Positions 1-6,955 of a stretch of DNA of 30,140 bases are shown piece by piece. Both the position numbers and the translations under genes were made by a program. The notes beneath the pieces are model-generated. The model ran no database searches. It saw only the letters and a program-made list of their open reading frames with translations, and was not told the DNA's origin. Each line of letters starts with the position of its first letter. The first letter of the stretch is position 1. The stretch is from a virus. The DNA lies in IMG/VR virus record IMGVR_UViG_3300013093_000188, positions 1 through 30,140 of that record; one strand, given 5' to 3'.

Positions 1-272
1 CCGCCAAGTTCACCCAACATGTTAGCCATCTGAGACCCAAAGGCGTAGCCCTCCATAGCCACATCATCTACGTGGTCAAACTTATACAACCAGTTATAAA
101 CATGGGATTGGATATCTTTTAAACGATCTATGCCACGCTTTTCAGACTTATAAACCTCTGTGTAAAAAGCATCCCCTTGAACTGCGGTAGTAGCGAATCC
201 GCTGTATGACTGATCAATGCCAAGATACACGGGCTTTTCGGGATCAACAGCTCCGCTGTGAAAGACCTTCAC
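1..272 (-). CDS. RuvC-like Holliday junction resolvase (partial, 3' end beyond the window)
   Basis: Only the first 90 or so residues are present; the gene runs off the left edge. The GTG start (270-272) overlaps the upstream TGA as GTGA. An early YLGIDQSYSGFATTAV segment is the first strand of an RNase H/RuvC fold with its leading Asp. A later VAMEGYAFGSQ segment supplies the second acidic residue and is followed by MANMLGELG, typical of RuvC-type and phage resolvases. Proteins of this family cut four-way DNA junctions during recombination or before packaging. It is the last gene of a recombination cluster holding RecA and two PD-(D/E)XK nucleases. The fold assignment is good. The exact subfamily cannot be settled because the C-terminal catalytic Asp residues are outside the window. 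Confidence 0.75.
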   Translation of the reverse strand, partial: MKVFHSGAVDPEKPVYLGIDQSYSGFATTAVQGDAFYTEVYKSEKRGIDRLKDIQSHVYNWLYKFDHVDDVAMEGYAFGSQMANMLGELG

Positions 273-763
273 GCGTTAAAGTTACGCGAGCGCGAGACAA
301 AGTTGTTAGTAGATGTACGGCGTGTAAGTTCACGGCTTACCAACTTAATGTCTTCTGAAATGTTATCTGATAATAACTGCAACAGTTTAAGGTAGTTATA
401 CAATTCACGGTGGTTGATGTACATACCTTGATAAGTGGGATCAGTTTCAATCTCTGCATCAATCGCACCGGCAGTCTTACCCTTAGCCGCTCTAGTTAAC
501 TTCTGAGCTGCTTTTTCTAACTGAAGGGTTTTTGCAACCTCGGTTTCATCTGTTTGTGCGCACCACACCTGAAGGTTGATGAACTCTAGATACGCCACAT
601 AACGGCTATACAGATCCATCAAACTCTCATCATCAATAGATGTAATGTCTTTTGGCAGTTCTGGTACATCTGCATTAAAAGTCTTCTTTACCTTAAGCCC
701 TTGTTTCTCTAACTTAAGAATTGATTCTTCGCTGGTGCTACGGGTTTGAAGTTCAATTGCCAT
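269..763 (-). CDS. hypothetical helical protein of the recombination cluster
   Basis: This 164-residue protein is not recognised. It is charged and predicted mainly helical. Its middle (about 45-70) contains aromatic and hydrophobic heptad-like stretches (YVAYLEFINLQVW), followed by a Lys/Ala-rich helix at 78-100. A second hydrophobic helix lies at 118-145. The C-terminus is Arg/Asn-rich and basic. The ATG (761-763) has a clear AAGGAG about 8 bp upstream, and the reading frame overlaps the preceding nuclease gene by 11 bp. It sits between a Cas4-like nuclease and a RuvC-like resolvase. A role as a recombination accessory or mediator is possible by position, but nothing in the sequence proves it. 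No signal peptide or membrane segment is visible. Confidence 0.6.
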   Translation of the reverse strand: MAIELQTRSTSEESILKLEKQGLKVKKTFNADVPELPKDITSIDDESLMDLYSRYVAYLEFINLQVWCAQTDETEVAKTLQLEKAAQKLTRAAKGKTAGAIDAEIETDPTYQGMYINHRELYNYLKLLQLLSDNISEDIKLVSRELTRRTSTNNFVSRSRNFNA

Positions 764-1625
764 ATGTGTACTCCTTGCATCGGGAACAACCTTCGGAACT
801 TATATTACACGCCAATGGGGTATTTGCTTCCACCGCATCAACGATCTTCTTTGCGGCGTCTAAGATATGACTTATGCCGAAATCGCTTTTACGAACAACA
901 AACTCTTTGACATCTTGATTAGATTTATTTTCATAGATAAGAACAGCCTCCTGTGGGAAATTCTCGTAATCAGAATTAGTAGAACTTATAAGCTCTGCTA
1001 TCTTCATATAAATCTGAACCTGATTAACGTGTTTAGGGAAAGGGTTACTAAGCGCATCCCACGCCTTGTCAAAGTTATAGTCAAACTCACGGTAACCTGC
1101 TCGATCTTCCCAACTGAATGTTCCTGGGCCGATAGACTTAATCTCAAGCATAAGCGGGTCGCCTAACCCTACTAACCAACCGTCAGATTTACCGCCAATG
1201 CGTAGTGGTTCATAATTGATAGAAACCTCTCGGTATTCCCACTTACAGTCTGGATCTAATTCAGAAGATAAAGTCATGTTCTGCCACTTACCGCACACTG
1301 TACATTTCCAGTTACCGTATAAGTTACCCATACCAGCGAACCAATTTTGGTACTTTGCGTGGATAGCATGACCTTGTTCAAAAACAGAACGAAGCCTAAA
1401 ACTAACTTCTTTTTTTACAGGCTTAGCACCTAGAAGGTGGAAGTATGAAGCTCTGTAACACCAATCTGGGCTTACCATATCTGATGGGTGCAGAACTGTA
1501 TGACTGCGATTATCATCTGGTATTGAAAGAACGTAACGCTCTAATGCTCCAAGAGCACGCGTTGGTCGCTTACTCGCATCAACAAAACTCTTAAAGTTTC
1601 CAGATAATTTAGGTGCTTTTGCCAT
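753..1625 (-). CDS. Cas4/RecB-like PD-(D/E)XK exonuclease with probable Fe-S cluster
   Basis: A 290-residue nuclease. Visible motifs: Cys56 in DWCYRAS; FEQGHAIHAKYQ (83-93) with the RecB-family GH; the catalytic core IGGKSDGW (Asp148) then LEIKS (Glu161, Lys163); QVQIY (Gln202, Tyr206), the QxxxY motif of RecB/Cas4 nucleases; and three C-terminal cysteines (273, 280, 283). One N-terminal plus three C-terminal cysteines is the arrangement that binds a 4Fe-4S cluster in Cas4 and AddB. A separate CTVC knuckle (108-111) may bind zinc. Such enzymes resect DNA ends for recombination. The ATG (1623-1625) has AAGGTG upstream. There is no cas1/cas2 or CRISPR array, so a role in phage recombination is much likelier than spacer acquisition. 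Confidence 0.8.
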   Translation of the reverse strand: MAKAPKLSGNFKSFVDASKRPTRALGALERYVLSIPDDNRSHTVLHPSDMVSPDWCYRASYFHLLGAKPVKKEVSFRLRSVFEQGHAIHAKYQNWFAGMGNLYGNWKCTVCGKWQNMTLSSELDPDCKWEYREVSINYEPLRIGGKSDGWLVGLGDPLMLEIKSIGPGTFSWEDRAGYREFDYNFDKAWDALSNPFPKHVNQVQIYMKIAELISSTNSDYENFPQEAVLIYENKSNQDVKEFVVRKSDFGISHILDAAKKIVDAVEANTPLACNISSEGCSRCKEYTYGN

Positions 1626-1637
1626 AGGAGCACCTTA

Positions 1638-1955
1638 TCACCACTTACGAGTATTTACCCATTCCTTAAGCGTGAGCCCTAACTTTTTTGCTTTACGCTT
1701 GAGCGCATTGCGCTCTCGGTGACTCATACCACCCCAGATACCGTGCGTATCATCATTGGCGTCTGCATACAGCAAACACTCTTTACGAACAGGGCACTCA
1801 GGCAACCCATCTCTACCCATGCATACAGCTTTAGATATAGAGGCTACATCTTTGTATTGATTTTTATCTCTTGGGGGATACCAAAGTTCTGTATCTAATC
1901 CGCGGCATTTTGCGCGGTATCGCCAGGGTTCTGGTCCAAGGTCTTCGTCGTACAA
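1638..1955 (-). CDS. WhiB-family Fe-S transcriptional regulator
   Basis: A 105-residue Wbl protein. It has Cys17, Cys45, Cys54 and Cys60, the GIWGG turn (72-76) that follows the cluster-binding domain, and a basic C-terminus (KRKAKKLG) likely to contact DNA. Wbl proteins bind a 4Fe-4S cluster and act with the housekeeping sigma factor. They are an actinobacterial hallmark, also found in actinophages. The spacing between Cys45 and Cys54 is eight residues (CMGRDGLPEC) where the classical family has two (CxxC); the Cys54-x5-Cys60 spacing is normal. The start is TTG (1953-1955), supported by AGGAG five bases upstream (1961-1965). It lies inside the end of the preceding gene (61-bp overlap). Likely role: redirecting host or phage transcription. 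Confidence 0.88.
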   Translation of the reverse strand: MYDEDLGPEPWRYRAKCRGLDTELWYPPRDKNQYKDVASISKAVCMGRDGLPECPVRKECLLYADANDDTHGIWGGMSHRERNALKRKAKKLGLTLKEWVNTRKW

Positions 1956-2272
1956 GTATGCTCCTGAAGAGTATGGAGCAGTTCTAAGAGGTCATCCTCA
2001 GTTAAAATACAATAATTTTCATTATTTAAACTAATACCGAGGATGGGTGTACGACCATCAAGAATTGCTTCTTTAACGATCTTCTCCAGAACCGCTGCTT
2101 TAACGGTAAAGGAGGTTTTGCCTGTCCACTTATGTTCGATTAAATAATCGCGTGAACGGACATCACCCTTACGGCTCCAAAAAGCACCACTGGCAGCTGT
2201 GCGCTTACCATCAAATGCTTTTGCTAACCGTGCCTCGTGCTTCTGCGACTGCTTTTGACCCTCACTCTTCAT
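1895..2272 (-). CDS. PD-(D/E)XK nuclease, Hjc-like Holliday junction resolvase
   Basis: A 125-residue protein with the motif order of small archaeal-type (Hjc) and phage junction resolvases: Glu13 in the first helix, TAASGAFWSRKGDV with Asp37, then YLIEHKWT with Glu46 and Lys48. A helix (KAAVLEKIVKEA) and a PILGISL strand follow. The product would cleave branched DNA as a dimer. The polar C-terminal tail (from about 100) is encoded where the WhiB gene overlaps it. The ATG (2270-2272) overlaps the end of recA by 11 bp. It could be a related PD-(D/E)XK endonuclease of different specificity. A RuvC-like gene nearby makes this one of two putative resolvases of unrelated fold. Confidence 0.68.
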   Translation of the reverse strand: MKSEGQKQSQKHEARLAKAFDGKRTAASGAFWSRKGDVRSRDYLIEHKWTGKTSFTVKAAVLEKIVKEAILDGRTPILGISLNNENYCILTEDDLLELLHTLQEHTCTTKTLDQNPGDTAQNAAD

Positions 2273-3302
2273 TAACGTGCTTAGAACCTGCTTTAATAGA
2301 ATCTAAGACATCCCGTTCAAGGGTCTCTTTCAAATCAATCTCTTCTCGTATAGCCTGAAGCATACCATCTTGTCCTTGCCATTGCGAACCGCCATACCGG
2401 TAGTAGGCTCCCGCTCTGGTAATAACTTTATTCATAATACCGATGGCTAGGATTTCCTTGGCAAAGTCAAATTCTCCAGCGTTCTGCCCTGAGAAGTAGA
2501 AGTCTACGACGGCTACCTGGGTAGGTGGGGCGGACTTATTCTTGATGACACGGACTTTAATGGTCTGACCGACACGACGTTTTTCTTGTCCTGTGCCTTC
2601 CTCGATCCAATCATCACGTTTTACCTCAATACGGGTAAAGAAAGCGTAGTCCTTACCTAAACCGCCTGGGGTGGTTCTAGGGTCTCCGTACATGACGCCA
2701 ATCTTTGAACGCCATTGGTTGATCATAAGACCAATGAAAGGGCGTTCTGGGGTTGTTAGTGACCGCTTAGAAGCCTTACCCACCTTACGGAAGAACTTGT
2801 TGGTCATCAACGCTGATCGACCTACCGTTGACTCTTCCATTTCTTTTTCGTCTTCTGAAACCGGCACCAAAGCAGGAAGACTATCGACAACAATGCAATC
2901 AACAGCTTTACTTTCGGTGATTTGAATAACCGCTTCATATGCCTCCTCCATGATGTTTGTAGCAACAATATACACGCGGGACGTGTCTACTCCGCACATC
3001 TCTGCGTACTCAGACACCCACTCCTCCGCAGCAACCCATACAGTTGTAAATTCTGGGTCACGTCGTTGGTTGGCGGCAATAGTCTTAAGAGCAAGGGCGG
3101 TCTTACCGTTACTTGCCTCACCAATAATTTCATGCCATTGGTTAACTGGCCAGCCACCACCAAGGGCTACATCTACGGCAACAGAACCGGTGGTAAAACG
3201 ACCGCCAGTCTCTGTAATCTCTGAACCTAGGACGATAGTATCCGCGCCCATCTTCTTATTGATCGCGGTAAATACTTTTGCTAACTCACCTGTAATTGCC
3301 AT
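2262..3302 (-). CDS. recA: RecA-like recombinase
   Basis: A 346-residue strand-exchange ATPase. Walker A is GEASNGKT (61-68). The catalytic Glu region is WVAAEEW (89-95). Walker B is CIVVDSLPALVP (136-147). The DNA-binding loop region INQWRSKIGVMYGDPRTTPGG aligns with the bacterial RecA INQIR...TTTGG segment. Length is close to bacterial RecA (about 350), although the acidic C-terminal tail is short. It would form filaments on SSB-coated ssDNA and drive recombination-dependent replication and repair. The ATG (3300-3302) overlaps the stop of the zinc-ribbon gene as TAATG. Tight coupling to phage genes on both sides argues that it belongs to the phage. The substitutions relative to bacterial RecA suggest a diverged viral lineage. 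Confidence 0.93.
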   Translation of the reverse strand: MAITGELAKVFTAINKKMGADTIVLGSEITETGGRFTTGSVAVDVALGGGWPVNQWHEIIGEASNGKTALALKTIAANQRRDPEFTTVWVAAEEWVSEYAEMCGVDTSRVYIVATNIMEEAYEAVIQITESKAVDCIVVDSLPALVPVSEDEKEMEESTVGRSALMTNKFFRKVGKASKRSLTTPERPFIGLMINQWRSKIGVMYGDPRTTPGGLGKDYAFFTRIEVKRDDWIEEGTGQEKRRVGQTIKVRVIKNKSAPPTQVAVVDFYFSGQNAGEFDFAKEILAIGIMNKVITRAGAYYRYGGSQWQGQDGMLQAIREEIDLKETLERDVLDSIKAGSKHVNEE

Positions 3303-3670
3303 TATTCAAGCTTTCCGATAATTGTTGTGGGATTCCAACCACCTGTTTGGACTTGCTTTGCTGGTGTTGCTGGGCCTGATGCTACTGGACCTCCCATGAT
3401 TCCTGTACCTGCGCCTGATCCACTTTGAGTAATTGGATAGCCACAATCGTAACAGCGAGGACGTGCTTCAGGAGTAGCGCCACCATAATTACCGCTACCA
3501 CAGTTAGGACATCGTGGCGCTTGTGGTGTTGCTTGCTGTGAAGGAGGATATTGAGGTTGCTGTGGTTGCACATATGTAGCGGGTTGTGGTGCTACATACT
3601 GCGGAGTAGAAGCTGGACGCTGTGGTTGTTGTCCGTTTAGTTTATTAGCCCACCAATTAGAACTGCTCAT
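3302..3670 (-). CDS. small zinc-ribbon protein with Pro/Gln-rich disordered arm
   Basis: A 122-residue protein of unknown function. Residues 12-52 are Pro/Gln/Thr-rich low complexity (repeated QPQ and QP), probably disordered. A four-cysteine zinc ribbon follows: CPNC (54-57) and CYDC (73-76). The C-terminus is Gly/Ser/Pro-rich and ends in a short hydrophobic motif (TTIIGKLE). The frame is open to a TTG one codon earlier, but the ATG at 3668-3670 is better placed behind GAAGGG (7-nt spacing). It overlaps the upstream gene by 14 bp and recA by one base. Zinc ribbon plus flexible arm suggests a nucleic-acid or protein-binding adaptor for the recombination or replication proteins around it. That role is inferred from position only. 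Confidence 0.72.
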   Translation of the reverse strand: MSSSNWWANKLNGQQPQRPASTPQYVAPQPATYVQPQQPQYPPSQQATPQAPRCPNCGSGNYGGATPEARPRCYDCGYPITQSGSGAGTGIMGGPVASGPATPAKQVQTGGWNPTTIIGKLE

Positions 3671-4130
3671 CAAAGAACCCTTCGGTATCGTAGTGCTCAG
3701 ATGCTACACCATTTGGTTGAATTAAGCCAAGATTCAAAGCAATAGAAAATGTTCCTATTAAAGTAGATATAGAAACTAGTTTATATACGCTAATCATTGC
3801 TTCTACATCCTCATCATCTAGCTCAATCCCCTGAACCTTACCAGCCTCTTTACAGTGGATGGCGGTCATAAAGTTAGCGCTGATGTCGGACATCGAGTCA
3901 ATAAAGGGAAGGATAAATGCGAGTTTGCTCAACCGCTCTTCGCTATCCTCCAGTTCCTTGCTCTCACCCTCTTCACTAATCGGGCTTAACCCAATAAGTT
4001 CACCAATCACACTGTGGTCGGAGACAGCGGTATCGAACAAATACCAACGAAGAATAGTAGATAAAGGGACAGAGATGTCTTCCACGTACTCATCGTCATC
4101 CCTGTTAAATAATCGACTAAACCAATTCAT
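3657..4130 (-). CDS. hypothetical acidic protein downstream of DNA polymerase
   Basis: A 157-residue, strongly acidic protein that I do not recognise. It opens with a short amphipathic basic helix (MNWFSRLFNR), then an acidic stretch (10-19). An acidic linker (52-66) follows, then a helical region with two hydrophobic segments (about 70-90 and 113-137, VYKLVSISTLIGTFSIALNL). The second segment is long enough to be a membrane helix but is flanked by acidic rather than basic residues, so a buried helix is as likely. The ATG overlaps the polymerase stop as ATGA, so translation is probably coupled to the polymerase. Position between polymerase and recA suggests a replication accessory. No function is claimed. 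Confidence 0.62.
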   Translation of the reverse strand: MNWFSRLFNRDDDEYVEDISVPLSTILRWYLFDTAVSDHSVIGELIGLSPISEEGESKELEDSEERLSKLAFILPFIDSMSDISANFMTAIHCKEAGKVQGIELDDEDVEAMISVYKLVSISTLIGTFSIALNLGLIQPNGVASEHYDTEGFFDEQF

Positions 4131-6133
4131 TTAGCTTCGCCCCACTTTTGGACAACTTTAATGTCAGCAAGAAGTGGGACAGAAAGAAGGGTAATGCCTT
4201 CCATAGCCTTTTGAATAGCGTTGTGGCTCTCATCTACCAAATGGTCAGGTGTCAGCGTGACGAGTTCGTCATGCACCGTTAGTATCAACTTTGCCTCTTT
4301 AGGTAGGTAATCGTGAGCCCTAATCATAGCAAGTTTGATGATATCTGCAGCAGACCCTTGGATGCGCGTGTTGAACGCTTGTCGCTCAGCGCTAGCCCTG
4401 AATCCTGTCTGGCGGGAGTTAATATCAGGAAGGTAGCGTCTGCGGTTCATAATGGTGGTTACGTACCCTAAGTTCCTAGCAAGCCCTATAACCCTAGACT
4501 TGTACTTCTCCACGTCTGGGAACTTCTCAGAGAAGTCAGTCAAGAGATTTCGGGCTTCCTTAACACTACAGTGGATCTGAGTAGCGATCTTATCCGGACC
4601 TACTCCGTACATCATAGCTAGAACAAGAACTTTACCCGCCTTGCGCTCTACGCCCATAGTCTCGCCAATGGTGGTGTAGATGTCACCCTTAACGCCAGGA
4701 GTATTGTAGGTACTCATAAGAATAGGGTCATTGGACATCGCGGCTAGAACACGAGGTTCAATCTGGGAGTAGTCAGCCACCACTAACTTATAGTTATCAG
4801 GGGCACAGAATAGATTACGAATAAGGGTTCCGTAATCCTTCTCTGGGGGTAGGTTCTTACTGGGGGCTGGGACGTTTTGAAGGTTTGGGTTACGGCTAGA
4901 AAAACGACCAGTCTCAGCACCCCATTGAACAAAATCTCCGTATAACTTACCGTTGATCAGCATACTTTCGCGCTCTTCAACTTTAGACTTACCATTGACC
5001 GTCTTGGTTACTTCTCCACCCAAGTAAGGAATAACGTAAGTACTTTGTAACTTGCTTAAGTCTGCATAATCAAGCAGCGCCCCAACAAGTTCGTCTTTTT
5101 CTCTTAGTGGCTCTAAAGCCTCAGCAGATACGGAATACTCTTTATAAGTCAGCGCCTCCTGGCCTTGCTGAAGGGCTAGTGCTTCGCCTTTACCTGTTAG
5201 AACACCTGTTCGAAGACCTCGGCAACCTTCTTCTTTAGGTCCGTACAAGATGTACTGCTTCTCGTTATTAGAGTTCATGTTAAAGACTCGACCAGCGATA
5301 CGGTAAATCTCAGCCTTTGCGTTATCGATCTCAATCTCTAAGTGGTCGTTAAGTGTCTGCAAAGCCTTAGTATCAATTGAGGCGCCAGTAAGCTTCATAT
5401 CACAAAGGACACGGAGAACATCCATCTCCAAATTCATAACCTTTTGGACGTCTGCCTCTTCAATCTTTGGGGCAAGTACTTTCCAAAGAAGAAATGTGTA
5501 TTTAGCGTCTAGATAGGCGTACTTAGCCACTTCACTAAACGAGTAAATCTCCACCATGTGGCCAATGCCCTTAACCATCTTGAATCCGAGCTCACGCTCA
5601 AGGCAATCGTCTAGACCCAACTTGCCTTTATTCTTGTTATCGTAAAGGAAAGAAGCCATAAGAGTGTCAAAGTAAGGGCCGGAAGGAATTTCTCCACCGT
5701 AGTACTTGGCTACTGAGGAAAGGTCAAATACTAAGTTGTGACCGATGGTCAAGATATCTTCTTTAAAAAATAATGGCTTTAATGCCTTAAATACCTGAGC
5801 TGGAAAGAGTTGTACTGGAGGTTCTGAGAAGGTCTTAACTGCCTTCTTTTTATCTTTAGAGTAGTCAGCCTCAGTAGGTGCTTTACCTTTTGCTACTCTT
5901 TTTTCTCCTGCTGGAGTAAACGGAAAAGACTCAGAGATAAACTCTCCATTAGGATGACCGAGCGGGATAACATCTCCGCGACCATGTGTTGCAAGGCTTA
6001 TCCATAAAACTTCATTAACAGCGGGGATACCACGCTGGTCACCTACAGTTTCAACATCGTAGGCAAATGCATCTTGCTTTAGATAAAAAGCAACCATCTC
6101 ATTAAGTTGCTCTTCTGTGGTAATAATATTCAT
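4127..6133 (-). CDS. polA: family A DNA polymerase with 3'-5' proofreading domain
   Basis: A 668-residue replicative polymerase. The exonuclease domain has AYDVET (Asp26, Glu28), IGHNLVFD (Asp137) and YAYLD (Tyr205, Asp209), so proofreading looks intact. There is no 5'-3' nuclease domain. Polymerase motif A is VVADYSQIEPR (Asp454), motif B runs from Arg497 through Lys501 to Tyr509-Gly510, and motif C is TVHDEL (His621-Glu623). The residue equivalent to E. coli Phe762 is Leu505. The ATG at 6131-6133 is preferred over a TTG one codon upstream, because AAGGAG is 5 nt from the ATG but only 2 nt from the TTG. A stable hairpin lies just upstream (6153-6178). It works with the gp32-like SSB encoded before it and the DnaB/DnaG proteins. 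Confidence 0.95.
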   Translation of the reverse strand: MNIITTEEQLNEMVAFYLKQDAFAYDVETVGDQRGIPAVNEVLWISLATHGRGDVIPLGHPNGEFISESFPFTPAGEKRVAKGKAPTEADYSKDKKKAVKTFSEPPVQLFPAQVFKALKPLFFKEDILTIGHNLVFDLSSVAKYYGGEIPSGPYFDTLMASFLYDNKNKGKLGLDDCLERELGFKMVKGIGHMVEIYSFSEVAKYAYLDAKYTFLLWKVLAPKIEEADVQKVMNLEMDVLRVLCDMKLTGASIDTKALQTLNDHLEIEIDNAKAEIYRIAGRVFNMNSNNEKQYILYGPKEEGCRGLRTGVLTGKGEALALQQGQEALTYKEYSVSAEALEPLREKDELVGALLDYADLSKLQSTYVIPYLGGEVTKTVNGKSKVEERESMLINGKLYGDFVQWGAETGRFSSRNPNLQNVPAPSKNLPPEKDYGTLIRNLFCAPDNYKLVVADYSQIEPRVLAAMSNDPILMSTYNTPGVKGDIYTTIGETMGVERKAGKVLVLAMMYGVGPDKIATQIHCSVKEARNLLTDFSEKFPDVEKYKSRVIGLARNLGYVTTIMNRRRYLPDINSRQTGFRASAERQAFNTRIQGSAADIIKLAMIRAHDYLPKEAKLILTVHDELVTLTPDHLVDESHNAIQKAMEGITLLSVPLLADIKVVQKWGEAK

Positions 6134-6152
6134 CAATACTCCTTAAAGGAAA

Positions 6153-6178
6153 TGGGGAGCCTGCACGTAGACCCCCCA
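6153..6178 (-). terminator. stable hairpin between SSB and polymerase genes (terminator-like or processing site)
   Basis: On the minus-strand transcript, ten bases pair with ten across a six-base loop. The outer part is UGGGG with CCCCA, followed by pairs that include two G-U wobbles, and the loop is ACGUGC. It is followed by AUUUCCUUU, a weak U-tract that runs straight into the polymerase Shine-Dalgarno site. The placement suggests partial termination or an RNA-processing stem that lowers polymerase output relative to SSB. It is not a classical strong terminator because the U-tract is interrupted. Confidence 0.45.
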
Positions 6179-6195
6179 AATCAAGTTGAAACAGA

Positions 6196-6900
6196 TTATA
6201 GGTATGAAGCTGCTTCAAGGAGTTGTTCGTGAGTTGGCATCACAACATCAGATGCCGTAAATGGGACAACCTCTGAAGCAGCCTTTTCAGCAAGTTCTTC
6301 ATTAAGTTGCCAATCCTCTGCAAGATCTCGACCCTTGACTGCTTGTACTGTGTACTTAGCGGTAAGTCCTGCAGGACCGGTACGGCTGACCGCCCAGTAG
6401 TTGCGTGATAGAGGACCTTGAGGGCTGTGCTCTAGAGGGTAAAGAATGTTATAGATCTGACCACCAACAATCCATTGTTGACGCTTTGGTCCTTCAGGCC
6501 AGCTTAGGTTCAACACAGTGAACGCGTACTTTTCTGAAGGGTAGTTTTGATCATCTGGTAGTTTGCCAGCATTAGTTGCGCAAATAGGGCACTTAATGCT
6601 TGGATCGATAGAGGTAGGGCAGATAAATGAGCGCTTACCCTGTGTAATCTGACGGATGTAGTGCTCTTTGTAACGAATAAATGGTCCCGCGCCAAAGAAC
6701 TTGATGACTTGGAAAAGTCCTTCTTGAACCTTAAATTCCTTGTCATATACGCCTGTACCCTGCTTAATTTCTTTTGGTTGAACCCAACCAGAGTTAGCAG
6801 ATGAGGCGGTTGCAGTTGGTGTACCTGCTGGGCGATCATCAATAGAGGAAGCAAACTTATCCTCTGATGGTAGATAGTCTTCTGTTCGATTTACTGCCAT
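6196..6900 (-). CDS. gp32-like single-stranded DNA-binding protein
   Basis: A 234-residue protein. Its central segment has His80, Cys94, Cys104 and Cys107. The Cys-x9-Cys-x2-Cys spacing is the same as the zinc site of T4 gp32 (His64, Cys77, Cys87, Cys90), and the His-to-Cys gap differs by only one residue. Around it lies an aromatic and basic OB-like region (FIRYKEHYIRQ, KRQQWIVGGQIYN, LSRNYWAVSRTG) suited to ssDNA binding. The N-terminal 45 residues are Ser/Thr/Ala-rich and flexible. The C-terminal 40 residues are acidic, as expected of an SSB interaction tail. The ATG (6898-6900) has AAAGGAAA upstream. It lies next to the polymerase, and the C/A-rich untranslated leader suggests strong expression. 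Confidence 0.75.
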   Translation of the reverse strand: MAVNRTEDYLPSEDKFASSIDDRPAGTPTATASSANSGWVQPKEIKQGTGVYDKEFKVQEGLFQVIKFFGAGPFIRYKEHYIRQITQGKRSFICPTSIDPSIKCPICATNAGKLPDDQNYPSEKYAFTVLNLSWPEGPKRQQWIVGGQIYNILYPLEHSPQGPLSRNYWAVSRTGPAGLTAKYTVQAVKGRDLAEDWQLNEELAEKAASEVVPFTASDVVMPTHEQLLEAASYL

Positions 6901-6955
6901 TGTAGTTTCCTTTGTGTGTATGTATGTGTGTGTTTATGTATTTTGTATGTTTAGT
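6901..6955 (-). promoter_or_regulatory. C/A-rich, guanine-poor leader of the SSB gene
   Basis: Between the MerR-like gene and the SSB start, the minus strand is almost free of G apart from the Shine-Dalgarno site. It consists largely of ACA/CATA repeats (ACACACACATACATACACAC). Such a leader cannot fold and should leave the AAAGGAAA ribosome site fully open, favouring high translation of an abundant protein. I see no convincing -35/-10 pair in it. Confidence 0.4.

Noticed and set aside
867-1166. Plus-strand open frames throughout, such as this one
   Set aside because: They lie opposite well-supported minus-strand genes, have no ribosome sites or family features, and read as low-quality shadow protein.
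753-1625. Cas4-like nuclease as a sign of a CRISPR-Cas system
   Set aside because: No cas1, cas2, effector or repeat-spacer array is in the window. The nuclease sits among recombination genes, so a phage resection role is far more likely.
2262-3302. RecA gene as host contamination or recent host capture
   Set aside because: Start and stop overlap phage genes on both sides and the base composition is like its neighbours, so it is a settled phage gene.
6134-6136. TTG start one codon before the polymerase ATG
   Set aside because: The Shine-Dalgarno would be two bases away, too close; the ATG at 6131-6133 has normal spacing.
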